Shown here: positions 1 to 11,129 of the stretch, one piece after another
Position numbering within the stretch: the stretch's first letter is position 1
Layout: each line of letters opens with the position of its first letter
Source: Gaeumannomyces sp. JS-464
Taxonomy: Eukaryota; Ascomycota; Sordariomycetes; Magnaporthales; Magnaporthaceae
Assembly (NCBI GenBank): GCA_002197995.1
Contig: NGZR01000001.1
Span: 1,798,001-1,862,000 of the forward strand
DNA length: 64,000 nt
Direction of reading: 5' to 3'
Notes under the pieces: model-generated
What the model saw: only the letters and a program-made list of their open reading frames with translations
Told to the model about the DNA's origin: nothing
Databases searched by the model: none
Program-made: the position numbers and the translations under genes

Positions 1-439
1 GGTAATACGAAGCATAATGGTTTAAAAATTACATGCCCGATTAAAAAGCGGTAAATAACCAGCATTAGTAATTGGCAATATTTTCGCGGCAGTATGCCGA
101 AAATAGCGTTAAAACCTAACCCAAAGCTACGAATTTACCGCTACGTTATTAAGGGAAATAACACGAATTTTATAAACGATAGCAATAATTACAAAATAGG
201 AACCAGCTACGTTTAAATTACTTCCGAAATTGCGGGATTTCGCGGATTTTTTCGATAAAAGCAAAGCATCGGTTTTATTTCCACACCGAAGAAATTTAAA
301 CCACTATATTCGGTTAAAAACAAATAATAACGGAAATAAACCGGAGTTATTTTAAGGCCGACTTTATAGCATACCTCGAAATTAACTTTTGGAATTACGC
401 CGATAAATTACAAATTTAATAAATAAAAGGTAAATCCGA

Positions 440-1640
440 GCTAATTCCTTACCGGCGGTAACGCTAATACTAATAGTAAAAAAACCGATAGGTAATTAAC
501 GCTTATACGTGGATTATAAAACACTTAACGCGATTACGTTGCAAAATCGGTACCCACTCCCATTAGTAAAAAAAACGCTCCGTTTTTTAGCTAAAACGAA
601 ATGGTTTACTAAAGTTAACGTTCGAACCGCATTTTACAAAATACGAATGGTAAAAAGGGACGAATACTTAATAGCTTTTCGTATACGGTTCGGCTTGTTT
701 AAATAGCTAATGTACCTATTCGGGTTAATAAGCGCTCCGGTTACCTTTTAACGCTATATTAACGGCGTATTAAAAGATATCCTAAACGATTACATATCGG
801 CATATTTAAACGACGTGTTAATTTTTTCCTCGAAGTCGCGTAAAAACCATATAAATAAAATCCGGGAAATTTTTTAAAGGTTGCGTAAAACTAGGTTAAA
901 TTTAAACTTGGAAAAAAGCGATTTCGCGGTATAAAAAGTTAAATACCTCGGTTTTATTATTAAAACAAATAAAGGAATTCAAACGGACCCGAAAAAGGTC
1001 CGCGCTATCCAAAAGTGAAAAGCGCTCAAAAAATTTAAAGGTTTCCGAGGCTTCCTAAAATTCGCTAACTTTTACCGAAATTTTATCGACAAATACTCCA
1101 ATTTAATTGCACTATTGGTAGCGCTAATAAAAAAGGGAATCCCGTTTAATTGGATTAAATAAATCGATGCGGCATTTGAAAAGCTTAAATTGGCTTTTAT
1201 GCAAGCTTCGGTATTAGCGTAATAAAACCCCGATTTGGATATAAAGGTTAAAGCAAACTGTTTAAACGCGGCATTTGGAAGTTGCTTTTTCCAATTAGGC
1301 AAAAATGGGATTTGGCGCCTAATCGCGTTTCACTTAGCTAAATTAAAAAGCAATTAGCGGAATTATACCATTTACAATAAAAAGTTACTAACCGTAATCG
1401 TTTGTATTAAAATATGGGAATTAAAATTCCGTAACGTGCGAAAGCCATTTTTAATTTAAATAAACCATAAAGCTTTGGAATACTTTTTTAAACCACGGGA
1501 AGTTTCCGAACGATAAATGCGCTAAGCAAAAACCTTATTTAAATTCGATTATAACTTGCAATATAAGCCGGGAAAGCATGCCACCCTCCCGAACGCTTTA
1601 TCGCGAAAAAAGTAGGACGAATTAATAAAACCCCGCAAAA
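440..1640 (+). pseudogene. Gypsy-3 reverse transcriptase and RNase H remnant
   Basis: Reverse transcriptase copies the element RNA into DNA, and RNase H removes the RNA strand. The longest open piece (509-706) carries the RT palm start, NRYPLPL followed by a WFTKVNVRTAFYKIR-like segment. The next frame-consistent stretch (714-840) reads FGLISAPVTF, then a stop, then AYLNDVLIFS. This is the family YxDD box with one aspartate changed to asparagine. From about 1070 to 1610 the RNase H part follows, including a connection region starting FYRNFIDKYSNL and a terminal YKPGKHATLPNALSRKK. Stops interrupt the frame at glutamine and tryptophan positions. A normal gypsy RT-RNase H is uninterrupted, so this copy is dead. 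Confidence 0.85.
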
Positions 1641-1939
1641 CGATAATGCTTTACCTAACCCACTCCGCGACAATTTTAACCCCGATACGGACCTTAGAAA
1701 ATATAGCGTTAAAAGTAACAAACGTTCGTTTTAGGTCCGGTATTTTACCAAAAGGCATATAGTTTTTCCGCGAAATAAACATTGCGGAATTTTGGGAAAA
1801 AGCGCTACGCCGAAATTATAGCTATTTAGCGAAACTTAACGCGGTAATAGCAAACGTACGGAAGTTTCCTCCCGTTACCGATATAAAAGCACAAATTATA
1901 AATTGCTTTATTAATACGCAAAAAGCTTTGCAATATAAA

Positions 1940-3260
1940 GGACGCTTATAATTACTAACGTAAAAACCATTAATAACTATTGTAATATAAAAAATGCACG
2001 TTTCGCTAATCGTGGGATACGCAAATAAGGATAATACGTTTAAAATATTTTGCCGGGATTACCATTAAAAAAGAATAATACGGGATATAACGCGCTTTGT
2101 ACGCAATTATAACGTATGCCGGAAATCCCGACTATTAAAGTTAATAAAATAAGGCTTTTTACGCCCCTTGCCCGTATTAAATTAGTATTAAAAAACTATT
2201 TCTATCGATTTTATAACGGAATTACCAGCAAATAAAGGAAATCCGAAATATTTAATGGTTATTATAAACAAATTATTAAAATACGTCCAACTTAAAGCAA
2301 TGCATATAATAAACGCTAAAAAATGCGCAGTACGGTTCCGAAACATATAATAAAGGTTTCGTAACTTTCCCAACCGCATTATTTCCGATAAAAGCTCGAA
2401 TTAAATTAGGAATTTTTGGATAAAACTTTGCTTTTAAATCGGTATTAACTAACTTTTATCGATAGCTTTTTACCTACAAATAAACGGGGGCACGAAACGA
2501 ATAAACTAAAAAATGCAATATTATTTGCGCTATTTTATTATTTTTTCTTAAAAAAATTAAGCTTCCCATTTAAACGCGTATTAACTAGCGTTAAATAACC
2601 GAAATTTTACTATAACAGGGTTTAACCCGAACCGTTTACTATTTGGGTTCGATATTAACCTTTTGCTAAAAAGCCCGTACATAACGAAAGCATCGATAAT
2701 AAGCGAAAAAAAACGGGCAACCGCATTTTTAGCACATTTAAAAAAGGGGTTAAAAATATTACGGCCGTAATAGCGTTTGCTTAATAATAATAAAAAGCTA
2801 ACGCAAATAAATCCCGGCGTTTAACGGAAAAGTTTAAAATAAGCGATAAGGTTTAACTTTTACTTCGTAATATAAAAATAAACAAACCTAGCAAAAAACT
2901 AAATTAGGTAGCGGATAAATTCGAAATAATAGCGGTATTTAACTTATTAAACGTTACATTAAACGTGCCGAAAGGCATTTATTTTAATTTCCATATAAAA
3001 TTAATATAACGGGTAATAAACGACCCGTTTTTAAGCCAAATAAATATAAATATATAACCTGGCTTAATACTAATACCATTACCCGAAAATAGGGAATTTT
3101 AAAAAGAATTTTTGGTAAAAAAATCCTGGTTATTAAAAACGCTAAAAGCAAAAGGAAAAAATAAGCGTTAGTAAAATAAACCGGCTACGATAAAATAGGG
3201 TGGTACCCGTTAAAGTTCTTCGCTAAAACGGTAACGTTAGAAAAATTCGAAACCTAATAA
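1940..3260 (+). pseudogene. Gypsy-3 integrase and chromodomain remnant
   Basis: Integrase inserts the cDNA; chromodomains direct insertion to modified chromatin. Translation of about 1990-2460 gives the end of the zinc-binding region (RDYH, FVRNYNVCRKSR) and then the catalytic core start, ISIDFITELPANKGNPKYLMVII, the first acidic residue of the D,D-35-E set. Stops and transitions interrupt the rest. At 3165-3257 the frame reads ALVK, stop, TGYDKIGWYPLKFF, matching the chromodomain core (VKWxGY...W.P). The stop sits on the conserved tryptophan (TGG to TAA/TAG class change). Function and family follow from these motifs; decay is direct from the sequence. Confidence 0.75.
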
Positions 3261-5440
3261 AAAAACGCTCGGAAAAATAACGGCCCAAATTTAAAAAGTA
3301 ATAAAAACCGCAAAAAGCGCAAAAAAAAAACCGCTAAAAAGTTAACGAAACCATATTACGTAATAAGGAAAACAAAAAACGAAAGCGCAACGCGCCGATA
3401 CCGGGAAACTTTACGAAAACGGGCTAACCCGTACTAATATTTAATAAATACGAAAGCGTAAAGCTTAGGCGCCGAACAAACCAAAAGGAAAAAAGCGCGC
3501 CGGCTTTAATTAAAAAGGGGCACGCCGGCCCGCCACGGTAAAACAAAAAGCAAAATCCCAAACGCTATTATAATAACGCGGAACCAGGTTACGCTTTTAG
3601 CAGCGGGAAAGACAAATATCGTAAAAATCGCCCTCCTCGTTACCCGAACCCGCACCGCCGGCGTAAATTAAATTAACGACGGTAATAGCACCCTCGCGAC
3701 GTAACTGCTCGTTAATAAGGTAGCCATAACGCGAACGACCATCGCGGGTTTAAAAAACGTTATTTAAAAAGGACGACGAACGACCACGGCTCCGGAACGC
3801 GGGCACCACGTTACCACGGTTAACAAGGGGCGCGTAACGCGCCGCGGCTGGCAAAATAAAGCGACGGCCAAAAGGCGCGGGACGCGTATTAATATCGCGG
3901 ATAAACTCGGCGAGCGAATCGACCGCAATAAACAGTCGGTTTATTTGCGCTTTTTAACGACGCGCGGCCGCTTCGTTAGCACGCTAGCTTAAGGTTAATT
4001 CCGAAACGCGCATTTCGAAAGCGAAAGCCGGAAGCGTAATTTACGTGGATAAATTGAAAATTACGAACGAGGTAATCCTAAATTTACTGGTTATTAAGTT
4101 CGTAACGAAAGGGAATTCCGAACGAGGTCGGCAAAACGAGGTTTTAACCCGGGGCCGAGGTTTGCTAAACCTGCTATTAAGTTTAAGCCTGGTTAGCCTG
4201 GTTTAGCTCGCGTTACCAATGCTAATAGGCGAAAAGAAACTCCCGGGTTAAAACGGAGCGTTTGCTTTTGCCGGAAGTAACTCCCTTATATTAATATACG
4301 CGTCGCCTTCGGTAAGCGCAAACAGGTTGCGATAAGCGCGCGCAAACTCGGCGACGAGGTATAAGCCTTATTCGAGGTAACGCAAACCTTACTTTTACCG
4401 CAACGGCATTTATTATAAATTTAACCAGGGCGGTGCTTACTATAAGCCGTTTAACCCGTGGTTTTAGCTTTCGATAGGCAATTATCGCATTCGAATTCGA
4501 TATAAAAAGGAGCCGCGTACCCCTCGTTATTCGAATTTCTAAGGATTTCGTCCGTATCGGCCACGCGACGACAACCAGGGTTCTTTTTATTACGGCGGTG
4601 CTGGGGCAAAAGCGGGTTAATAGCGGCAGTATAACGGAAGCAAAGCAAACCTACCGTGTTAAAAAGGTCCAGCCCGCTAAGCTAACGACCCGGAAAATCA
4701 CCACCACCGGAGCCAAAAGCAATAACGGCTATAATAACGACGAGGTAAGGCCGAAAACGAGCAAAAACGGAGGAAAAGCGGCTTAAAAAGGCAAAAAAAG
4801 CTGGAATCGCGACGATTAAAAAACGGGCGCAAGGCAAAAAAGAAACGGGCGCGGGGTTATCGGAATTTAGGGATACCACGGCCGAAAGTGGAATGCGGTA
4901 TCGTATAAATAAAAGAAAAAAAAAAGCGCGAAGTGGGAAACTTCCTTTAAAAAAACGCGGAGCCGAAATGGAAGCCCGTAAAAAGCGCGAGGAAAAAAAA
5001 CCAAACATAACCCGGGGCTACGATAACTCGACAAAAACGGCAAGCGCACCCCAACCCACGAGAAATACCCAGCCAAAACGGCAGCGACTAGCAAGCAACC
5101 AGCCAAATAAAGCGGAATTAATAGCCCTTCGAAGCGACGGCGACCAATAAGCGGCCAGCCAAGCGAGGCGGGATTAATAACCCGTCGTAGCGACGGTAAC
5201 CAGTAAGCAGTTAGCCAAGTAAGGCAGGACGGATAACTTTTTAACGCGGCAGTTGCCATTAAGCAGCCAGCCAAAATAGGTAAAACCGACAGCCTTCCGA
5301 CGCGGCAGCGATTAATAAAGCAGCCAGTTAAGTAAGCCGGGACTAACAGCTTGCGATATAGGAATTACGGTTAGCCACCGCGCACCCGGAAAGGCACCCG
5401 CTAATTAAAAACAATAATTCAGGACGTTCTTTACACCCGG
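3261..5440 (+). other. Long basic, GC-richer region between Gypsy-3 integrase and its 3' LTR
   Basis: This 2.2-kb stretch follows the chromodomain and precedes the polypurine tract. It is visibly richer in G and C than the pol part. One + frame from about 3540 to 4040 reads as an arginine-rich protein (RYYNNAEPGYAFSSGKDKYR and onward) with scattered stops at likely glutamine codons, and 4598-5150 is lysine- and arginine-rich. It may be a C-terminal extension of Pol or an extra ORF of the element. I recognise no domain. Antisense open frames here are hydrophobic mirror images of the basic frames, and I do not treat them as genes. Confidence 0.4.
5090..5355 (+). repeat. Degenerate 56-58 bp tandem repeat, about five units
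   Basis: Units begin near 5090, 5148, 5204, 5260 and 5316. Each contains a form of AAGCAGCCAGCCAA followed by an AAGG/GCGGG block and a CGACGCGGCAGCGA-like block. Units differ by substitutions and small indels, so the array is old. It lies inside the basic 3' region of Gypsy-3, about 100 bp before its LTR. Confidence 0.7.
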
Positions 5441-5452
5441 AGGAAAAAGCTA

Positions 5453-5594
5453 TGTTATGGTTCCGTGCTAAAAGCACGGGTAAAGGGCTTAGGGGTTACC
5501 CCTAAGCCGTTTTTATGCATATATAACTAGGGACAACTTCCGGGATTAAGTTAGCTTTCCTCCTTCCTGTTTTTTTTCATTTTGCAAAATAACA
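5453..5594 (+). repeat. 3' LTR of Gypsy-3 (142 bp) with upstream polypurine tract
   Basis: The segment starts TGTTATGG and ends AAAATAACA, giving the TG...CA ends and short terminal inversion typical of LTRs. It is preceded at 5439-5450 by the purine-rich GGAGGAAAAAGC, a good polypurine tract. Two stem-loops sit inside it: CCGTGCT/AGCACGG (about 5461-5478) and GGCTTAGGGG/CCCCTAAGCC (about 5487-5510). The partner 5' LTR is outside the window, so the call rests on the ends, the tract and the position after pol. Confidence 0.65.
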
Positions 5595-5639
5595 TCACTT
5601 TAGCTCCTATTGGCCACCACCTATTAGCCCAGCCTATTA

Positions 5640-6116
5640 CAGCGCTTGGGATGCCGGATTCGTAATGCAATGCGTTTATCGGTGTGGTTTTCCAAGCTGG
5701 GACCACTGCTTTAAAGGACGCGGTTAAGGCTTTATTAACCCGATCGACTAAATGGCTTTAGCGGATAATTTGCTGTTGTGCCGGCTTATACGGGTGTGGT
5801 TTAGTTTTACCCTTATACTATACCTCGGCCCCGTATAAAGCCGTAAGGATTATAACCGTTGTAACGGTTTTGTAAACCGAATGTGCCGGTATCCCCCTTA
5901 TCGAATCGTAAGCCTTCGGAGGTGTTGGACGCTTTGGCTTTTGCAGCCTGTTATCCACGTGGGCTTTAAAATTAAGCCTTTGGTCGAAAAAAACCCCTAA
6001 CCACCGTAAAGCTCCTGTAGCTTGTTGTATGGTAAAGCCTTCCGCCGTAACCGCCGGGGTTGTGGGATTTTTCCGCTTAAAAAAGTGCATAAGCTTTCCA
6101 GGCTCCAAGAGCACCT
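5640..6116 (-). pseudogene. LINE fragment L5: end of reverse transcriptase, start of RNase H region
   Basis: On the minus strand this matches LINE L2 at about 19150-19610 (RT thumb and connection). Matching motifs include the LRWLGVFFDQRLNFKAHV segment and GIPAHSVYKTVTT. The fragment is cut at both ends. At about 6117 it abuts, head to head, a plus-strand piece of the same LINE family (L4), which points to a rearrangement and not a simple insertion. Stops and an internal indel make it non-functional. Confidence 0.8.
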
Positions 6117-6117
6117 A

Positions 6118-6447
6118 TAGGCGAAAGTGTTAAAGGAGATTAACTTCCCGGCAGCGCTATACCGTGTAGTAAATGGTATAATTTTATGCCTAATATTCGG
6201 CTTTTTCCGCTAAATATCGACGGGGAAACGATAGTGGCCCTAAAGGAAAAAGCAAAGGTATTGGGCCGTAAAATCTTTCGTAGGTTTACGGCCGAAAACG
6301 ACCTGCAAAAAACCCCGTTATAATAGGGGCTTACTTATAAAACCGTACAATTCCCGTAGGACTTTTACGTCCTTATAGAAAAATGCCGGAAGTGCATTAT
6401 AGGCACGGCAAATACCGCCCTAACGTCGACTTTTTATCAGTTAAATT
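6118..6447 (+). pseudogene. LINE fragment L4, left part (ORF2 between endonuclease and RT)
   Basis: Plus-strand translation matches the L2 segment between endonuclease and RT (the ALYRAVKWHKL, LPPLNINGE, GRKILRRFTAE and CRKC-GTANTAPGVDSLTVKL stretch), with RIP-type stops. The match stops at 6447, exactly where solo LTR-a begins. The next bases of this LINE are found not on the right of LTR-a but on the right of solo LTR-c, from 62665. Confidence 0.8.
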
Positions 6448-7056
6448 TGTTGGGATTAATGCTAATAAAAAGGGGAAAAGATAAGCAAAGAGATAAGTAA
6501 GAAAGTCCTGTCCAGCAGGGCAAGTAAAAGGGAGGTAGTTGTATTGTGATAAATGTAAGCGGATAGTGGATGAAGAGAAAAAGAAATCTTTTTGGATCCC
6601 TTAAAGGGATAGGTCCTATATATACACGTTGGTCGGGCTTGTGCCGAGGCCCCTCGGCGTAGCTTTTAGCCTAAAAGCTTGCAGCTAAAGCTAAGGTACT
6701 ATCCGATAGGTAAGGCCGAGGCCGAGGTTTGTAAGCTTGGCTTTTGGCTTGTAACCTTGGCCTGTAGTTTTAACCTTTGGCTTATGGTTTAACCCTTAGC
6801 CTGTGGTTTTAACCCTTAGCCTGTGGTTTGGCTTTTGGCACGCCCGTGGCTTTAGCTACTGGCACGCCCGTAACTTGGCTACTAGCACGCCTATGGCTTG
6901 GCTGCTTGCACGCCTATGGCTTGGCCCGTGGCCAGCTTGTGGCTTGGCTTGTGGCCAGCCCGTGGCTTGGCTCGTGGCCTGCCTATGGCTTGGCTTGTGG
7001 CCAGCCCGTGGCTTAGCTAACGTAATCACTACCATGGTATATAGTATATACCAACA
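6448..7056 (+). repeat. Solo LTR-a (609 bp), family shared with LTR-b and LTR-c
   Basis: It starts TGTTGGGATTAATGC and ends TATATACCAACA. These ends are shared with the copies at 56266-56828 and 62000-62664, all in the same orientation. No internal retrotransposon coding sequence adjoins it. The 5 bases before it (AAATT) do not match the bases after it (GGTTC), unlike LTR-b, whose 5-bp duplication is perfect. The LTR holds an internal minisatellite (about 6836-7018). The family is unassigned because no internal region is present. Confidence 0.75.
6836..7018 (+). repeat. 23-24 bp minisatellite inside solo LTR-a
   Basis: About seven or eight units follow the pattern GCCCGTGGCTTGGCTYGTGGCCA with variants. 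A related shorter array, with units ending in CTGTGGTTTTAACCC, precedes it from about 6760. The same array is present at about 56636-56792 in LTR-b and 62424-62628 in LTR-c with different unit numbers. This accounts for most of the length difference between the three LTRs. Apparent proteins rich in alanine, tryptophan and glycine across it are translations of the repeat. Confidence 0.8.
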
Positions 7057-7420
7057 GGTTCCAAAAGGTCCTTAAAGGCCTGTATACGTTAACGAAAATG
7101 CACCCGGAAATAGTAAACCAAAAGGTATTTCGCGTATTGCCTGCTGGCCGGTCCGTTACTAGCTGCAGCTTTAGGTCCTTCCGTACGTAGGTTATTACCC
7201 AGGGCCTGGTTTGGTAATCGTACCAACTATTTACCGGAATAAACATTTCGTACGACGGGTAGGTGCATAGCATAAGCTTTTTTTCCCAAACGGTAGGAAG
7301 CTTTTATATTAAAACCATATCGATTTTATAGCTCCAATATAATTGGAATAAAATTGCTGCCGCAGTTTAATTACGTCGAACGTTCGCTTAAGCGGCAGTT
7401 AGGGCCTCGCGGCGCCGTTT
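7057..7420 (-). pseudogene. LINE L3, 5' part of ORF2 (endonuclease N-terminus)
   Basis: Minus-strand translation of 7057-7273 aligns with the start of the L2 endonuclease (YPSYEMFIPVNSWYDYQTRP, then VTDRPAGNTR and a VNVYRP turn), with transition changes. To the right the match continues into the ORF2 start. To the left it stops at solo LTR-a. The missing remainder of the endonuclease (the GDFNA part onward) lies at 61600-61999, left of solo LTR-c. So the two halves of one LINE sit at opposite ends of a 55-kb interval. Confidence 0.8.
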
Positions 7421-7520
7421 AAAGCAAAGCCTTTAGCGTCGGGTTTTACTGCCACACGCTTTTTTTTAGTTGGCTACTGGCATAAATAAAAATGGTACTA
7501 ATGTATTAGAGGCTTTAGCT

Positions 7521-8643
7521 TTAGGGCTGTAGGCCGGCGGGAACGCCGGTATTTTCCAGGGGGTTTTCGGTTATTTCGATAACCTTTTTAGGCTCGGAAA
7601 GGTTTAATTCCATATTCGCCAACATTTCGTATTGGTTACTAAAACCAACCCTAAGCTTTTTAATAAGGCACTTTCTGCTACCGGCCGTATGGGCCGGGCT
7701 ATTAGGGGCTGGCGAATCCCCCAAATTTACCACGGCGGCCCCGGCGGCGGTAACCGTAGCGGCGGGAACGGTAGCGGCAGCAAGGGGAAAGGGGGGAGCG
7801 GTATGTCCAATGTCGGCTACGGATCCCGCGGTGGTAGCGGTGGCAGCGGCAGTAGCAGTAGCGGCGGCGGCGGCGGCTGGAACGGGAGCGGCGGCGGCGG
7901 CGGCGGCGGAAACGGAAGCTTCCGCCGCCTTTATTACCGCCCGGTACGCTTATACGCCTAGCTTTTTAACAGTACCTTTTTTCTTATTAGTTAAGTGTTT
8001 TAGCATTCCGTTAACCCGTATAGGCTTTACAGGGCAGTTTAAGTAATCGGCTAAATACGGGCCAAAACAGTTCGTACATTACGAGGGGGGGGGGGGGGGG
8101 TGGCGTGTACGGTAATACGTGCCGGGAATCGTTTAATTTCCCGTAACGGAAGCATTTATTAGCCCGGGTACAGTTACGGGCCACGTAAAAGCCGTGGCAG
8201 CCAGGGGTATGTTAGGTAACCAGCGGGTGTTTTTGCACGCGGCGTAAAAAGGACGTTATCCCCCAAAGTTTAAATTGGGCTATTTATATATAAAAAGAAA
8301 TTATTTACGAAAATTGCCCTTATTCGTTTATACCGGCCTTAAATGGTTTAACGCTTACAGGCTTCGCCCTTGTTTGGGCTTCGACCTTTTCCCGGACTAG
8401 GTTTTCCACCATTAAAACTTTTTCGCTAAATCCGTTCGCTAAAATAGTTAGGCACCCGGAAATAATATAGTTATACTAAAATTCCGGCTTTTTAACCCGT
8501 TCGGCGTTATAAAGGCGGCCTAGCTCCAAACGGTGCTAAAAAGCCGGTTTTATATATCGGCTGTTTTCGCCTTAAATACGAATCCCGTTAGGATTCCGTA
8601 AGCTGCCGGAACGTCCGCTATAATAAACGGGATGTTACGGGAC
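7521..8643 (-). pseudogene. LINE L3 ORF1 (Gag-like, zinc-knuckle) remnant
   Basis: It is homologous to ORF1 of L2 and L1: an alanine-rich low-complexity stretch (seen as GCN/NGC repeats at about 7735-7930), then the zinc-knuckle segment (about 8010-8200), then an upstream region matching L1 at about 25330-25740. ORF1 proteins of Tad-type LINEs bind element RNA. The frame is broken by RIP changes and by a 16-base G run at 8085-8100 that the other copies lack. Similarity to L1 ends near 8643, so the copy is 5'-truncated or diverged there. Confidence 0.7.
8085..8100 (+). repeat. G16 homopolymer inside LINE L3 ORF1
   Basis: Sixteen consecutive G bases. The aligned positions in L2 and L1 have only three or four G (GGAAGGGCC and GAAGGGGCC contexts). 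It could be a true expansion, a G-quadruplex-forming tract, or an assembly error. Confidence 0.95.
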
Positions 8644-8763
8644 CAAGCCCGCACACTTGTATTTAGCCAGTGATCCGCCGGCTTTTTACGAGGCCTGCGG
8701 ACTTTCCTTTTTCGTGCAACAACAAATTTTCAACCTAGTACCCAGCTGCTATGCCGTAACAGT

Positions 8764-10260
8764 TTGTTACACTTTAATAAAAAAGATACGAGACCACCGA
8801 CAGCGTTCCGCCTTTTTCCCGACCCGAAAAACGGCATTGCAATAACCACGCTACGAGAAACGAAGCTACTAACGCCTCCGCCGCGCCGACGTAATAAATA
8901 CTTAGCGTTATACCGACATAATACCATTATAACAAACCCAGCCCAAAACATTTTAGCCCTAAACCATATTTCCGCGTTTTAGCTGCTTAGCGGGCACCCC
9001 GCCCTTTAGCACCTGCTGGGTTATGGAAACGACGCAAATTTCGCGGAATTGCGACGCGATTTAAACAACGCCCAACCTTCGCCATTAATACGACAGCTTA
9101 GCACGTTAATACAAGCAATAAACACTAACGTTACCACCTTTTAAAACGAGATTATAACATGCCAGGTCCAGGCAAACGAAAATAATATTAAAATCATTTT
9201 AATAACGGTAACGATAACCTAGTTTTAAAAAATAAACACGCGATTTAACGCAGAAAACAACAGGTTAATACAGCAACTCGCGTAACAATTTGCCTAGCCA
9301 CCGCTATTTAGCCCCAACCCCCCAGCCATACCAACCATTCTTATCCTAAACATTTCGACCCCACAATTACCCCAATTCCTTTTAACTACCAGCGAATCGC
9401 TAGCATCCCACCCTAGCCCCACCGGGAATTCGATAATACCGCGCCCTGTCGGCGCCGAATTACCCATCTTTTTAAGCGCCCACGCGGATAACGCTTAACG
9501 CCAAAGGAATACGTTACGTAAAAGTTATTATTTAATATCAAATTTATTTTCGACGGCGTTTTTTATAGCACGCCGATAGCCCAGGTACTATACGCCGCTT
9601 AACGCCTTTCGGAAAACGCGTATAGGCACGTTTGCGACGCTATCGATTTAGTAGCGACCAACCTATAAAACCCTTCTATTTAAATCAAAAACCTTTCCGA
9701 TTACACCATTTTATTCGATTTGCTCGACCCAGTTTATAAAACCCAAAATGCTAAAACGGCGGCCCGCCAGAATTTCGATACGCTAAAATAAAAAAATACC
9801 AGATTTGGCGATTTTATTAGCGCGTTTATCCGTTTGGCAAATATGGGCGGATATTTAACGAATATGCGAATCGAAGCCTTAAAAAATAAGGTTAGTACCG
9901 AACTTTTTAAAGCCGCCGTTTATTAAATTAATAAACCAGGACCCGAAAATTTTAACGGATGGGTTAAAATGTATTAGGACCTGTTTAACAACCTCGCGGA
10001 CCACGTATATAAGTTATACTAACCCGGCGTACCACCGGCGCCCAGGCAAGGCAACCACCTTCCAAGCCCGGGCCCAGCCCCAAAAGGAAACCCGATAAAC
10101 CTTAGCAAAATTACGACGGGACTACGGGGCCCACTTACCAACGCGCAAAAGCAATACCGGCGCGATAATAACCTGTGCATGTACTACGAACAGGCGGAGC
10201 ATTACGCTATCGTTTGCCAAATAAAACCTAAGCCATAGCATAACGTAGGTGGATCGCAGG
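8764..10260 (+). pseudogene. Gypsy-0 Gag remnant with zinc knuckle
   Basis: One frame starting at ATG 8764 stays coherent, with scattered stops, through at least 9480. Another frame continues from about 9540 to 10020 with typical Gag capsid composition (DFISAFIRLANMGGYLTNMR). Near 10165-10212 the frame reads C-M-Y-Y-(4)-E-H-Y-(3)-C-like residues, a CCHC knuckle in which a cysteine has become tyrosine (TGC/TGT to TAC/TAT class). Gag packages element RNA in the particle. I saw no 5' LTR between LINE L3 (ending about 8643) and this ORF, so the 5' end is missing or too eroded to see. Confidence 0.6.
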
Positions 10261-10399
10261 CGAAAAAAAAGTAGGTCTTGCGAAAAGCCGCACGCAAAAC
10301 CATTGGAAGAGCCGAAAACGATAGGGGCAGGAATAGGACGACGTATATTTCCATTTTATAGGACCTAATATAACGTTTTCTTTTAATACTATACTTTTT

Positions 10400-10720
10400 C
10401 CTTACGGGAACCGACCGGTACCTTATTAATTACTAATCGATACGGGATATTCCTTTTAGGCGTTTATCGATAACATTTTCGCGCATACCTATAATTTGCT
10501 AAAATTCCGACTCCTAAAACCAAAACCCTTTCGATTCGCCGACGAAATACTGGCGAAGCGCATTATAAAATGCGTTAAAACAGTACATATGTTCGGTAAC
10601 ACTATAAAAACCTTAACCTTTTATTGCTAGCCATTAAGGGGGCCAAACGTTATTTTAAAACTGTTATAGCTTTAATACCATAACCTAACAATCGATTGGG
10701 CAGCGGGAACGTTAAGTATA
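10400..10720 (+). pseudogene. Gypsy-0 aspartic protease remnant
   Basis: The frame reads LLIDTGYSF, stop, AFID, with the catalytic D-T-G intact at about 10436-10444, and later HNLTIDW, a motif at the protease-RT junction of Ty3/gypsy Pol. Stops in between are RIP-type. The protease would process Gag-Pol. Position between Gag and RT supports the call. Confidence 0.65.
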
Positions 10721-11129
10721 AACGGCGTTACCTTAGCGGAAGCCGAGCGACTAGTAACTACCGATATGGAAATCCGCCTTTTTAACGCACCCAACTTTTT
10801 AACCTTTTACAAGCAAAAAAACGTGCACGTTCAGTTTATAACCTGGGCAAAATTCTTTACACTTATAGGTAATAATAACCTACCGAACCCCCGATTATCC
10901 GACTGCTTTACTAATAAAACACTAACGGTAATCCTCCGAGCCATTTTCCAAACGGAAAAGCTTCCCGAAGGTACGAAACTTAAATTTAGGGTTTAAGCTT
11001 TCCGGGATTGGATTAAAAAGGCACCGCACTTACGCCAGGTTTTCGACAAGAATATTTAAAAATTCCTGGATGGCAAACCGTTTATTACGATAACGGAAAT
11101 CCTAAAAAAACTTTCTTAAAAACTGTACG

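Larger units (their letters stand above)
1..5594 (+). mobile_element. Gypsy-3: 3' part of a RIP-mutated Ty3/gypsy (chromovirus) retrotransposon
   Basis: The element enters the window already inside its pol gene and ends in a 3' LTR. In order it carries reverse transcriptase and RNase H (about 440-1640), integrase (about 1940-2950), a chromodomain-like tail (3165-3260), a long basic region, a polypurine tract and the LTR. Every domain is broken by TAA and TAG codons at positions where the family usually has glutamine or tryptophan, as RIP would produce. The 5' LTR, gag and protease lie outside the window or are unrecognisable. It is certainly non-functional. Confidence 0.85.

Noticed and set aside
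4867..5274. 135-codon hydrophobic minus-strand frame resembling a membrane protein
   Set aside because: It reads through the tandem repeat and is the mirror image of the basic sense frame.
6803..7075. Tryptophan- and alanine-rich open frames in solo LTR-a (and similar at 56614-56988 and 62420-62665)
   Set aside because: They are translations of the LTR minisatellite in two phases.
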